Source: Pseudomonas fluorescens (GTDB lineage Bacteria; Pseudomonadota; Gammaproteobacteria; Pseudomonadales; Pseudomonadaceae). Taken from it: a stretch of 64,000 nt of DNA. This document shows, piece after piece, positions 46,009-53,956 of this stretch (position 1 is its first letter; every line of letters starts with the position of its first letter). The position numbers and the translations under genes were made by a program. The notes beneath the pieces were generated by a model, which made no database searches, was not told the origin of the DNA, and saw only the letters and a program-made list of their open reading frames with translations. The DNA lies in contig NZ_JAGGOG010000024.1 of the NCBI RefSeq assembly GCF_018614655.1, positions 92,079 through 156,078 on the forward strand, given 5' to 3'.

Positions 46009-47181
46009 ATGGCTCAGCCCTACAGTGCGCGCAGTCGCGCTATCGAACCTTTTCATGTCATGGCGTTACTGGCGCGGGCCAACGAATTGCAGGCCGTCGG
46101 CCATGATGTGATCCACCTGGAGATCGGCGAGCCGGATTTCACGACGGCCGCGCCCATCATCCAGGCCGGACAAGAGGCGCTGGCCAATGGCAAGACCCGC
46201 TACACCGCGGCCCGTGGCCTGCCGGAGTTGCGCGAAGCCATCAGTGGTTTCTACCAGCAGCGTTATGCCCTGGACATCGACCCCGAGCGTATTCTGATCA
46301 CCCCGGGCGGCTCGGGCGCCTTGCTCCTGGCCAGCAGCCTGCTGGTTGATCCAGGCAAGCATTGGTTGCTGGCAGACCCGGGTTACCCGTGCAACCGGCA
46401 TTTCCTGCGGCTGGTAGAAGGGGCGGCGCAACTGGTTCCGGTGGGCCCCGAAGTGCGTTATCAATTGACCGCCGACCTAGTGGCCCGTCACTGGGATCAG
46501 GACAGCGTGGGCGCGCTGGTCGCCTCACCTGCCAACCCTACCGGCACCCTTCTGACGCGTGACGAGCTGGCCGGGCTGTCGAGCGCGATCAAGGCGCGTA
46601 ATGGGCATTTGGTGGTGGACGAGATCTATCACGGGCTGACGTACGGCACCGATGCCGCCAGCGTGTTGGAAGTGGACGATGAAGCCCTCGTCTTAAATAG
46701 CTTTTCTAAGTATTTCGGAATGACCGGCTGGCGCCTGGGATGGTTGGTGGCGCCGCCTGAGGCGGTCGGTGAATTGGAGAAGTTGGCGCAGAACCTCTAC
46801 ATCAGCGCGCCGAGCATGGCGCAGCACGCGGCTTTGGCCTGCTTTACCCCGCAAACGTTGAGCATTCTTGAAGAGCGTCGCGCTGAGTTTGGCCGTCGGC
46901 GGGACTTCCTGCTGCCGGCGCTGCGAGAACTGGGGTTCGGCATCGCCGTCGAGCCGGAAGGTGCGTTCTACCTGTATGCCGATATCAGCGCATTTGGCGG
47001 CGATGCCTTCGCGTTCTGCCGGCATTTCCTGGAAACAGAGTATGTGGCTTTCACGCCGGGGCTGGATTTCGGTCGTTATCAGGCCGGTCACCATGTGCGA
47101 TTTGCCTACACGCAAAACCTTGATCGGCTACAGGAAGCCGTGGAGCGGATTGCCCGTGGCTTGCGGAGTTGGCAAGGCTGA
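46009..47181 (+). CDS. Class I/II PLP-dependent aminotransferase
   Basis: 390-residue fold-type I aminotransferase. It has the N-terminal HLEIGEPDF, the cofactor region GGSGALLL, the substrate/PLP Asn in SPANPTGT (about 170), DEIYHG with the pyridine-ring Asp (about 206) and the Schiff-base lysine motif SFSKYFGMTGWRLGW (Lys about 236). The C-terminal carboxylate-binding Arg lies in HVRFAYTQ. It is of the aspartate/alanine-aminotransferase type; the amino acid used cannot be told from sequence. Its stop overlaps the sfsA start by one base (TGATG). Confidence 0.93.
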   Translation: MAQPYSARSRAIEPFHVMALLARANELQAVGHDVIHLEIGEPDFTTAAPIIQAGQEALANGKTRYTAARGLPELREAISGFYQQRYALDIDPERILITPGGSGALLLASSLLVDPGKHWLLADPGYPCNRHFLRLVEGAAQLVPVGPEVRYQLTADLVARHWDQDSVGALVASPANPTGTLLTRDELAGLSSAIKARNGHLVVDEIYHGLTYGTDAASVLEVDDEALVLNSFSKYFGMTGWRLGWLVAPPEAVGELEKLAQNLYISAPSMAQHAALACFTPQTLSILEERRAEFGRRRDFLLPALRELGFGIAVEPEGAFYLYADISAFGGDAFAFCRHFLETEYVAFTPGLDFGRYQAGHHVRFAYTQNLDRLQEAVERIARGLRSWQG

Positions 47182-47894
47182 TGCGCTTTCATCCTCCTCT
47201 CGAAGAAGGGCGGTTGATTCGCCGCTATAAGCGCTTTCTTGCCGATATCGAAACCGTTACCGGCGAATTGCTGACCATTCACTGCCCAAACACCGGTTCG
47301 ATGTTCAACTGCATGGTCGAAGGCGGTCAAGTCTGGTTCAGCCGGTCCAACGACCCCAAGCGCAAGTTGCCCGGTACCTGGGAAATCAGCGAGACCCCCC
47401 AGGGGCGCCTGGCCTGCGTTAACACGGCGCGTGCCAATCAGTTGGTCGAAGAAGCGCTACGGGCCGGCGTGATCGCTGAACTCAGTGGCTTTACCGGGCT
47501 GAAGCGTGAAGTGGCCTACGGTCAGGAGAACAGCCGAATCGACTTTCGCCTGGATTACCCGGCAGGTGCGGCCTATGTCGAAGTCAAAAGCGTCACCCTC
47601 GGCTTTGACGGCTCCTCGATAGCGGCGTTTCCCGATGCGGTGACTCAGCGTGGGGCCAAGCATTTGCGAGAACTGGCACACCTGGCCCGTAATGGCGTGC
47701 GGGCGGTGCAGCTATATTGCGTCAACCTGTCCGGTATCGACGCGGTGCGTCCGGCTGAAGAGATTGATGCGGGTTACGCTGCGGCGTTGCGGGAAGCCAA
47801 GGTTGCTGGCGTAGAAGTGTTGGCGTATGGCGTGCGAGTGACTTCAGAGGAAATCTGTATCGACCGGCGCCTGGGTGTGATTCTGGACGACTAG
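47181..47894 (+). CDS. sfsA: Sugar fermentation stimulation protein SfsA
   Basis: 237-residue protein of the SfsA family, with an N-terminal OB-like domain (LEEGRLIRRYKRFLADIE, HCPNTGSM) and a nuclease-like C-terminal domain with FRLDYPAGAAYVEVKSVTL and RGAKHL. E. coli SfsA was linked to maltose-gene expression and DNA binding; the molecular role is unsettled. ATG 47181 overlaps the aminotransferase stop, so the two are coupled. Its 3' end overlaps the convergent Rieske gene by four bases. Confidence 0.94.
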   Translation: MRFHPPLEEGRLIRRYKRFLADIETVTGELLTIHCPNTGSMFNCMVEGGQVWFSRSNDPKRKLPGTWEISETPQGRLACVNTARANQLVEEALRAGVIAELSGFTGLKREVAYGQENSRIDFRLDYPAGAAYVEVKSVTLGFDGSSIAAFPDAVTQRGAKHLRELAHLARNGVRAVQLYCVNLSGIDAVRPAEEIDAGYAAALREAKVAGVEVLAYGVRVTSEEICIDRRLGVILDD

Positions 47895-48208
47895 AGCTGC
47901 ACCCACAGGCCCTGCTCGTCTTCGCGGCCGGGCAGGGCCGTCAGGCTTTGGCCGGCACACGGGCCTGCGACGCACTCACCGCTTTCGATCAGGAACAGTG
48001 CGCCGTGGGTCGCGCACTGGATCAAGCTGGCGCTGGGATCGAGGAATTGGTCTGGCTGCCATTCCAGCGGTACGCCGCGATGGGGGCATCGGTTGACATA
48101 AAAGTAGGCCATGCCCTCCCTGCGAACGGCAAACAGCTTGCGGCCATCGACATCGAAGCCACGGCTGCTGTCTTGGGCAAGTGCCTGGGAAGGGCAAAGA
48201 AACTTCAT
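47891..48208 (-). CDS. Small Rieske [2Fe-2S] protein
   Basis: 105-residue soluble protein consisting of one Rieske domain. Cluster ligands are Cys41 and His43 in CPHRG and Cys65 and His68 in CATHG. It has no membrane anchor or signal. Such stand-alone Rieske ferredoxins usually serve a redox partner, which is not evident next door. ATG 48208 with GAGG six bases upstream is clear. It is divergent from hmuT; the 207-base gap holds the hmuT Fur-box promoter. Confidence 0.9.
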   Translation of the reverse strand: MKFLCPSQALAQDSSRGFDVDGRKLFAVRREGMAYFYVNRCPHRGVPLEWQPDQFLDPSASLIQCATHGALFLIESGECVAGPCAGQSLTALPGREDEQGLWVQL

Positions 48209-48275
48209 ATCTATCCTCAAGGACCGTCGTTTGCGGGCTGCAGGGCTATCCTGATTTTACGGATGAGCCCGGTGC

Positions 48276-48303
48276 TTGACGTGCAAATGCAAACAATTAT
48301 CAA
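48276..48303 (+). promoter_or_regulatory. Fur box within the hmuT promoter
   Basis: TTGACG (48276-48281) and TATCAA (48298-48303) form a plausible promoter with 16-base spacing. Between them GCAAATGCAAACAATTATC (48283-48301) matches the 19-base Fur consensus at about 13 positions, including the complete ATTATC half. Fur-Fe bound there would block RNA polymerase. Confidence 0.6.
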
Positions 48304-48415
48304 ATGCCCGCTTCGCCCGTTAGGTAACTGCTCGCTCAGTACGATGCCAGACAGTGTTGATCTGTCACATGGCCGAGTGATTCAGTGGGTCAACCCCTTG
48401 GAAGGAAACCCTTTT

Positions 48416-49294
48416 ATGCGCCTGAGTGCCAGCGCTATTGCGCTTGTTGTCGGACTGCTGGTCAATCATGGGGCTCAGGCCTCTGAACCGCCGCAACGTT
48501 GGGTCAGCGCTGGCGGGGCGTTGTCGGAGTGGGTGACAGCTTTGGGCGCGGAATCGAAATTGGTGGGTGTCGACACCACCAGCCAGCACCCTGCATCGCT
48601 CAAGGCATTGCCGAGCATCGGTTACCAACGCCAGCTTTCGGCCGAAGGCATTCTCAGTTTGCGTCCGCAAATCCTGGTAGGCACCGAAGAAATGGGGCCA
48701 CCACCGGTATTGGCGCAGATTCGCAGCGCGGGCGTGCAGGTCGAGATGTTTTCGGCCCAGCCTGACCTGCCGACCTTGAAGGGCAATCTTCAGCATTTGG
48801 GCCAGTTGCTGGGCAACGAAGCAAAGGCCGCTGAGTTGTTTACCGATTATCAGCAGCAGCTTGAGCAGCAAAAGAGCTGGCTCACCAAGGCCCAAACCAC
48901 GCAAAAGGCGCCAGGAGTCCTGTTACTGCTGGGGCATGCCGGTGGCAAACCACTGATTGCCGGTAAAGATACCGCTGCCGATTGGATATTGCGGCAGGCG
49001 GGCGGGCATAACCTGGCGACTCACAGTGGTTATAAGCCGTTTTCCGTCGAGTCCCTGGCGGGCTTGAGTCCTGACGTATTGGTGTTCGCTGATCGCGCTC
49101 TGACGGGGGAGGCTGCGCGTGCCGCGTTGTTCAAGGAGAATCCGATCCTGGCTTCAACGCCAGCAGCCAAAAATGATCGCGTCTTTGAGCTGGATCCCAC
49201 GCTGCTGGTGGGCGGCCTGGGACCGCGCCTTCCACAAAGCCTGGTGAAGCTGTCCGCCGGCTTCTATCCGTCTCAGGCTAAAACTGCCCCATGA
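48416..49294 (+). CDS. hmuT: Haem ABC transporter periplasmic binding protein
   Basis: Substrate-binding protein for haem import. The 292 residues start with a signal peptide (MRLSASAIALVVGLLVNHGAQA, cleavage about residue 22), then the cluster A-2 periplasmic-binding fold: RWVSAGGALSEWVTALG, LVGVDTTSQHP, PQILVGTEEMGPP, and a second lobe ending LVGGLGPRLPQSLVKLS. The haem-specific pattern VGVDTTSxxP...LPSIGYQRQLSAEG distinguishes it from siderophore and B12 binders. ATG 48416 follows GGAAGGAAA. It overlaps hmuU as ATGA. Confidence 0.92.
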   Translation: MRLSASAIALVVGLLVNHGAQASEPPQRWVSAGGALSEWVTALGAESKLVGVDTTSQHPASLKALPSIGYQRQLSAEGILSLRPQILVGTEEMGPPPVLAQIRSAGVQVEMFSAQPDLPTLKGNLQHLGQLLGNEAKAAELFTDYQQQLEQQKSWLTKAQTTQKAPGVLLLLGHAGGKPLIAGKDTAADWILRQAGGHNLATHSGYKPFSVESLAGLSPDVLVFADRALTGEAARAALFKENPILASTPAAKNDRVFELDPTLLVGGLGPRLPQSLVKLSAGFYPSQAKTAP

Positions 49295-50328
49295 CCCCTC
49301 TGGTTAAACCACGAACGCTATTTATTGGCTTGAGTCTGCTGTGTGTATTGGCTATCTGGCTGTCGTTGGCCCTTGGGCCAGTCAGCCTGCCGCTGCTGGA
49401 TACGTTGCGGGCGGCCTTGCGCTTGCTCGGCGTGCCGATTGAAGCCCGCGGGCTGGAGCAGGCGGAGTTGATCCTGGGGCAGATTCGCCTGCCGCGTACC
49501 TTGCTGGGGCTGGCGGTTGGCGGTGTGCTGGCGCTGTCGGGCGTCGCCATGCAGGGACTGTTTCGCAACCCGTTGGCTGACCCAGGCCTGGTGGGTGTTT
49601 CCAGCGGTGCGGCATTGGGGGCTGCGATTGCGATTGTCGGCGGCGCGTTCTTTGGCGGGCTGCCGGATGCCCTTGGGCCGTATTTGCTTTCATTGTGTGC
49701 GTTTCTCGGGGGCTTGGGTGTGACGGCGCTGGTCTACCGCCTGGGACGGCGCAACGGCCAGACGAATGTCGCCACCATGCTGCTTGCCGGGATCGCGCTG
49801 ACAGCCCTGGCCAGCTCTGCGGTCGGGCTGTTTACCTACCTGGCGGATGACGCCACCTTGCGCACCCTGACCTTCTGGAACCTGGGCAGTCTCAACGGCG
49901 CCAGCTACTCACGGTTGTGGCCGCTGCTGTTGGTGAGTGGGGGTGTTGCGCTATGGCTGCCGCGCCGGGCCAAGGCGTTGAATGCGCTGTTGCTGGGAGA
50001 GTCGGAAGCCAGTCACTTGGGGATCGATGTCGAAGGGCTGAAGCGTGAGTTGGTGTTTTGCACAGCACTGGGGGTGGGTGCTGCGGTGGCCGCTGCCGGG
50101 ATGATTGGCTTTGTCGGTCTGGTGGTGCCTCATTTGGTACGCCTGCTGGCCGGACCCGATCATCGAGTGTTGCTGCCCGCCTCGGTGCTGGCGGGGGCGA
50201 GCTTGCTGCTGTTTGCCGATCTGGTGGCCCGCCTGGCCCTGGCGCCGGCGGAACTGCCGATCGGCATAGTCACGGCGTTTATCGGCGCACCATTTTTTCT
50301 CTACTTGTTGTTACGAGGACGCGCCTGA
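49291..50328 (+). CDS. hmuU: Haem ABC transporter permease
   Basis: Inner-membrane permease of the FecCD family, 345 residues with about ten membrane helices. Family landmarks are the RLPRTLLGLAVGGVLALSGVAMQGLFRNPLADP block (about 65-97), ATMLLAGIAL and the C-terminal GFVGLVVPHLVRLLAGPDHR that contacts the ATPase. It overlaps hmuT by four bases and hmuV by one, so the three are one tightly coupled operon. Confidence 0.95.
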   Translation: MTPLVKPRTLFIGLSLLCVLAIWLSLALGPVSLPLLDTLRAALRLLGVPIEARGLEQAELILGQIRLPRTLLGLAVGGVLALSGVAMQGLFRNPLADPGLVGVSSGAALGAAIAIVGGAFFGGLPDALGPYLLSLCAFLGGLGVTALVYRLGRRNGQTNVATMLLAGIALTALASSAVGLFTYLADDATLRTLTFWNLGSLNGASYSRLWPLLLVSGGVALWLPRRAKALNALLLGESEASHLGIDVEGLKRELVFCTALGVGAAVAAAGMIGFVGLVVPHLVRLLAGPDHRVLLPASVLAGASLLLFADLVARLALAPAELPIGIVTAFIGAPFFLYLLLRGRA

Positions 50329-51095
50329 TGCTGCGAGTGCAAGAACTGCAGATCCGTCGCGGCAAGAAAACCGTGTTGACGGACATCACCCTCGATTTGC
50401 GTCCAGGCGAAGTGCTCGGTGTTTTGGGGCCTAATGGCGCGGGCAAAAGTACTTTGTTGGGTGCCTTGTGCGGTGAGTTGCAACCGGACCACGGGCAGGT
50501 CTGGCTGGATCAGCGGGAGTTGAAGGATTGGAGTGACGCGCAACGGGCCCAGCGCCTGGCGGTGTTGCCGCAGACGTCGACCCTGGATTTCGCCTTCCGT
50601 GTTGAAGAAGTTGTCGGCATGGGCCGCTTGCCTCATCAGACCGGTCGGGTGCGCGACGACGAGATTATCAGCGCCGCCTTGCACGCCGCCGACGTCGGCC
50701 ACCTGAGTGGGCGCAGTTACCTGGCCTTGTCGGGTGGCGAGCGCCAGCGTGTGCACTTGGCACGGGTACTGGCGCAACTCTGGCCGGGTGAGGCCGGGCA
50801 GACCTTGTTGCTGGATGAGCCGACATCGATGCTCGACCCACTGCACCAGCACACGACCCTGCAGGCCATTCGCACTTTTGCCGACCGTGGCGCCGCCGTG
50901 CTGGTCATCCTGCATGATCTCAACCTGGCCGCCCGCTACTGTGATCGCATCCTGCTGCTGGAGGACGGCCGTCCGCATGCCTTGGATACACCAGCGCAGG
51001 TCATGCAGCCCGGACCTCTGAAAGCGGTGTTTGGCCTAGACGTGTTGGTGCAAGCGCATCCCGAACGGGGTCATCCGCTGATTATCGCGCGCTGA
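50328..51095 (+). CDS. hmuV: Haem ABC transporter ATP-binding protein
   Basis: ATPase of the haem importer, 255 residues. Walker A is GPNGAGKS (about 34-41), the Q-loop lies in VLPQTS, the ABC signature is LSGGERQRVHLAR (about 133), Walker B is LLLDEP followed by TSMLD, and the switch His is in VILHDL. ATG 50328 overlaps the hmuU stop (TGATG), with GAGGA upstream. No haem receptor (hmuR/phuR) or cytosolic haem carrier (hmuS/phuS) gene lies beside the operon. Confidence 0.95.
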   Translation: MLRVQELQIRRGKKTVLTDITLDLRPGEVLGVLGPNGAGKSTLLGALCGELQPDHGQVWLDQRELKDWSDAQRAQRLAVLPQTSTLDFAFRVEEVVGMGRLPHQTGRVRDDEIISAALHAADVGHLSGRSYLALSGGERQRVHLARVLAQLWPGEAGQTLLLDEPTSMLDPLHQHTTLQAIRTFADRGAAVLVILHDLNLAARYCDRILLLEDGRPHALDTPAQVMQPGPLKAVFGLDVLVQAHPERGHPLIIAR

Positions 51096-51142
51096 TACGT
51101 TGAGCTGTTTAACCGTCTGCCGCCGCTCACTTTTCCCCAGGC

Positions 51143-51169
51143 AAAAAAAGACCCGGCAAGAGCCGGGTC
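51143..51169 (-). terminator. PrrF terminator
   Basis: GACCCGGC (51150-51157) and GCCGGGTC (51162-51169) form an 8-bp stem. On the minus strand seven T residues follow (51149-51143). On the plus strand the tail is AAATAA, so it serves prrF and not hmuV. Confidence 0.92.
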
Positions 51170-51255
51170 AAATAACCGTGATTAGCCTGATGAGGAGATA
51201 ATCTGAGAGTCCGAACCAATGGTCTTCCAGTTATCGGCTGATCTCGCGATCAGTT
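51143..51255 (-). ncRNA. prrF: PrrF iron-responsive small RNA
   Basis: About 113-base sRNA on the minus strand, starting AACTGATCGCGAGATCAG near 51255. It contains the highly conserved PrrF core that pairs with target mRNAs (minus-strand reading of 51179-51208: GATTATCTCCTCATCAGG then CTAATCACGG). It ends with the terminator at 51143-51169. PrrF RNAs are made in low iron and repress iron-rich proteins and storage. In P. aeruginosa two tandem copies sit beside the phu haem-uptake genes; here one copy sits beside hmuTUV. Confidence 0.93.
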
Positions 51256-51257
51256 GT

Positions 51258-51289
51258 GATAATCATAACGATTCTCATTTGAGAGTCAA
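51258..51289 (-). promoter_or_regulatory. Fur-controlled promoter of prrF
   Basis: On the minus strand TTGACT (51289-51284) and TATGAT (51267-51262) are spaced by 16 bases and point to a start at 51255. A Fur box, GAGAATCGTTATGATTATC (51276-51258), matches the 19-base consensus at 14 positions and covers the -10. Confidence 0.85.
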
Positions 51290-51367
51290 GATTTGTTTTT
51301 GAAGTCGTTTCGACTTTCCTCGAATATTCGTTTGGAGTCCCCGTAAACGCTAGGCCAGTTGGCCAGT

Positions 51368-51640
51368 TCAATTCTTGTGACGGGCTGAAAGGGCATCCAG
51401 TTGGCGATTCAACGCCTCCTTACGCTCGGCGGGAAGGTCGTTCCAGTGCATATCCATCAGCGCTCCTTCGATGGCATACAGCAACACTTTGGAGGCTCTG
51501 AACCCTCGAGTTCGTACGGCCCTGTAAGCGTCTACCGCCCCCAGACGGCGAAGATCCGATGCGCTGTGGATGCCCACCGCATGCAGCCACTGCGCCGATG
51601 TCTTGCCAAGGTTCTTCAGGTGTTGCAACTCATCATTCAT
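51368..51640 (-). CDS. TfoX C-terminal-domain protein
   Basis: 90-residue protein made only of a TfoX C-terminal-like helix-hairpin domain: LKNLGKTSAQWLHAVGIHSASDLRRLGAVDAYRAVR, then a second helical part. Full-length TfoX/Sxy regulates competence in Vibrio and Haemophilus, but the N-terminal domain is missing, so a competence role should not be assumed. ATG 51640 is set by AAGGAGG four bases upstream. It lies beside prrF in P. aeruginosa too, as I recall. Confidence 0.85.
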   Translation of the reverse strand: MNDELQHLKNLGKTSAQWLHAVGIHSASDLRRLGAVDAYRAVRTRGFRASKVLLYAIEGALMDMHWNDLPAERKEALNRQLDALSARHKN

Positions 51641-51844
51641 CAAGCCTCCTTGCGACGGCCGAATGGTGCGGTGGGTATCGTGACCAGGCGAGCCTGAAAG
51701 GAGTGTAGCGCTCAGTAGGAAAAACGTAGTTGTTTGGTCGGTAACGACGCAAAAGCTTCTAAGGCAGATGTCGGGATTTTGTTCGCAGGCAAGCGAAGGG
51801 AGCCCGGTACACCGGGCGCGCCACTTGAGATGTCAGCGGCCGTG

Positions 51845-52189
51845 CTACTTGGTGCGGTAGCGCAGGCGAGTGCCGAAATTGACCGACATGAGGATCTCGT
51901 CGGCAGTCAGCTCCGGTGGGAAGTAGGTGCCCGAGATCTGTGCATGGGCCAGGCTGGCGCCTTCCAGGGAGCAGTCGCGCAAGTCCAGGCCGCGCAGGTC
52001 GGCGGAGCGGAAGTAAGCGTCGGTGAAATCCACGCCCTCGGCGTTCAGGTCCCGCAGGTCCAGGCCACGAAAGTCACCGCTGCGCATGTCGATGGTGCCG
52101 TCTTTCGGACGTTCCTGGTTAAAACCGCGGATATCATCTTTATGCAGAAGCGCGTACAGCGAGGAATCAAGAAGCTTCGGCTGGCTCAC
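51845..52189 (-). CDS. Short pentapeptide-repeat protein
   Basis: 114-residue cytosolic protein. Its middle (about 38-88) is a run of pentapeptide-type repeats, A(D/N)Lxx: FRGLDLRDLNAEGVDFTDAYF and then SADLRGLDLRDCSLEGASL. These would form about two and a half coils of a right-handed beta-helix, too short for the DNA-mimic Qnr type. Function is unknown. A TATAAT at 52225-52220 on the minus strand may be its -10. A GCCCGG-TACA-CCGGGC hairpin (51802-51817) follows the stop. Confidence 0.85.
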   Translation of the reverse strand: MSQPKLLDSSLYALLHKDDIRGFNQERPKDGTIDMRSGDFRGLDLRDLNAEGVDFTDAYFRSADLRGLDLRDCSLEGASLAHAQISGTYFPPELTADEILMSVNFGTRLRYRTK

Positions 52190-52281
52190 AACGGCGTCTC
52201 CTGTTGGAATTATGGCGCCATTATAGTGCCACTATTTCCTGGTCGTGGGCCAATGAGGGCTTCACGACCAAGAAATTTTTC

Positions 52282-53838
52282 TTACAGGCCGGGCAGACGC
52301 TGACGAATGTGCGCGACCAATGCGTCAAGCGTCCCGCTTTCATTGGTCTCGACCCGCTTGCTGAGCAGCAATTCTTCGGCATTGAGTGGGTCGCGGTTAG
52401 CCTGTTGCTCTTCGATGATAGCCAGCGTTGCGTCGGAAGGATCGTTCTTGTCCGCCTGACGTTGTGCCAGCCAGCTGGTGATAACGGCTTGCGGCGCGTT
52501 GCAGTCCAGGATCAGGAACGGTGCACCCGTGGCTTCGGCGATCTTCGCCGCTGCATCGCGTTGTTCACGTTTGAGGAAGGTGGCATCCAGCACCACCGGG
52601 AAGCCCGCGCGCAGCACGGTATCGGCGATCGAGTTCAATCGCTCATAAGTGGTGGCGCTGGCATCGGTCGCATAAATTCCGGCCTGCGGTGTGTTTTCGA
52701 CGTTCTGTTCACCAAACAGGCGTTTGCGCTCGACGTCCGAACGCAGGCGAACAGCTCCCAATGCTTCCACCAAGCGCATGGCCACATGGCTTTTGCCGGT
52801 TGCCGACACACCATGGGTAATGGCCAGGAAGCGCGATGGGATGGTGCTATAGCTTTCCGCCAGGTTGGCGTAGTTGCGGTACTGGCGCAACGTGGTTGCG
52901 CGCTGCACGGCGTCGGCTTCGGCCGGCATGCTGAACAGGGCGATCTTGGCCCGCACGAGGGCGCGATAGGCTTTATAGAAGTTGAGCAGTTCCAGGCCTT
53001 GATAGTCGCCGGTCAACTCAAGGTATTGGCTGATAAAACGCCGGGCCAGGGACTTGAGACCGCGATCTTCGAGGTCCATGGCCAGGAAGCCGGTGTCGGC
53101 GTAGACGTCGGTGAAGCGAAACGGCTCGTTGAACTCGATACAGTCGAAGATCACCACGTGGCCATCGATGAGGGTCGCGTTGCCCAAGTGGATATCACCG
53201 TGGCATTCGCGAATGAAACCATTGAGCTTGCGCTGTTCGAACAGCGGCTTGAGGCGCTCGAAGCTGCTTTCGGCCCAGGCCTGGAGGGCTTCCAGTTGCA
53301 GCAGGTCGGCCTTGTCACTCAAGAATGGACGGATTTGCTCGAAGTTCTGCCGCACAGGAGCCATCACCTCTTCCGGGGTGCCGGCGATGTGGTCTTGCGC
53401 AACCTTGGGCGCATTGAGGTGAAAGTGCGCGATCTGCTTGGCCATCTCGTCGATGTGGGCCGTGGTCAGCTCGCCGTTTTTTTGCAGGGTGCTAAGCAGC
53501 TGGCTTTGCGGGAACTGGCGCATTTTCAGGGCGTAGTCGATGACCGGGCCATCGCCAGCCAATTGCGGCGCTTCGACGCTGCCGGTGATAGGCAACACTT
53601 CAAGATACAAATCTTCGGTCAGGCGCTGGTTGAGGCGCAGCTCTTCGTTGCAGAAGTGGCCGCGGGCGTCCACGTTGGTGAAGTCGAGGAAGCCGAAGTT
53701 GACTGGTTTTTTTACTTTATAGGCGTAGGGACCCGTGAGCACGACCCAGGAAATGTGGGTTTCGATAACTTGAAACTCATCCACCGGATGAGGGTACAGG
53801 GCCGGGTTTTGCAGGGCTGTGATCAAAGACTGGCTCAC
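52282..53838 (-). CDS. Fused aminoglycoside-phosphotransferase-like / P-loop kinase protein
   Basis: 518-residue two-domain protein. The N-terminal ~330 residues resemble the aminoglycoside/choline-kinase fold, with GPYAYKVKKPVNFGFLDF (ATP-lysine region), the catalytic loop ECHGDIHLGN (about 218-227) and FDCIEF with the metal Asp. The C-terminal ~180 residues are a small P-loop kinase with ITHGVSATGKS (Walker A, about 341-351) and VVLDATFLKREQRD. The substrate is unknown; nothing suggests antibiotic resistance. It is transcribed away from mrcB. Confidence 0.85.
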   Translation of the reverse strand: MSQSLITALQNPALYPHPVDEFQVIETHISWVVLTGPYAYKVKKPVNFGFLDFTNVDARGHFCNEELRLNQRLTEDLYLEVLPITGSVEAPQLAGDGPVIDYALKMRQFPQSQLLSTLQKNGELTTAHIDEMAKQIAHFHLNAPKVAQDHIAGTPEEVMAPVRQNFEQIRPFLSDKADLLQLEALQAWAESSFERLKPLFEQRKLNGFIRECHGDIHLGNATLIDGHVVIFDCIEFNEPFRFTDVYADTGFLAMDLEDRGLKSLARRFISQYLELTGDYQGLELLNFYKAYRALVRAKIALFSMPAEADAVQRATTLRQYRNYANLAESYSTIPSRFLAITHGVSATGKSHVAMRLVEALGAVRLRSDVERKRLFGEQNVENTPQAGIYATDASATTYERLNSIADTVLRAGFPVVLDATFLKREQRDAAAKIAEATGAPFLILDCNAPQAVITSWLAQRQADKNDPSDATLAIIEEQQANRDPLNAEELLLSKRVETNESGTLDALVAHIRQRLPGL

Positions 53839-53942
53839 GGGCGATCCTTCAGAGTCTGGAAAAATTCATGGCGGGCATTATGGCTGCTGTGGCAGGTAGT
53901 GCAAACCGCTGTCCGGCTCATGTTGGTCATCAATAAAGTGCG

Positions 53943-53948
53943 TATAAT
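53943..53948 (+). promoter_or_regulatory. Perfect -10 (TATAAT) just before mrcB
   Basis: TATAAT ends nine bases before the mrcB ATG, which predicts a transcription start about 53955, two bases from the start codon. No good -35 is seen at 16-18 bases upstream. No Shine-Dalgarno sequence precedes the ATG. Confidence 0.5.
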
Positions 53949-53956
53949 CCGCCGCC

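Noticed and set aside
51150..51169. Hairpin after hmuV as the hmuV terminator
   Set aside because: On the plus strand the stem is followed by AAATAA. The T-run is on the minus strand, so it belongs to prrF.
51368..51640. Competence regulator TfoX
   Set aside because: Only the C-terminal domain is present, and no competence genes are nearby.
51734..52303. Plus-strand open frame of 189 codons across the pentapeptide-repeat gene
   Set aside because: It is antisense to a gene with clear pentapeptide repeats and has no ribosome-binding site or recognisable domain.
52282..53838. Aminoglycoside resistance gene
   Set aside because: The APH-like fold is shared by many small-molecule kinases, the protein is fused to a P-loop kinase, and it sits in conserved core context. 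Resistance is not supported.
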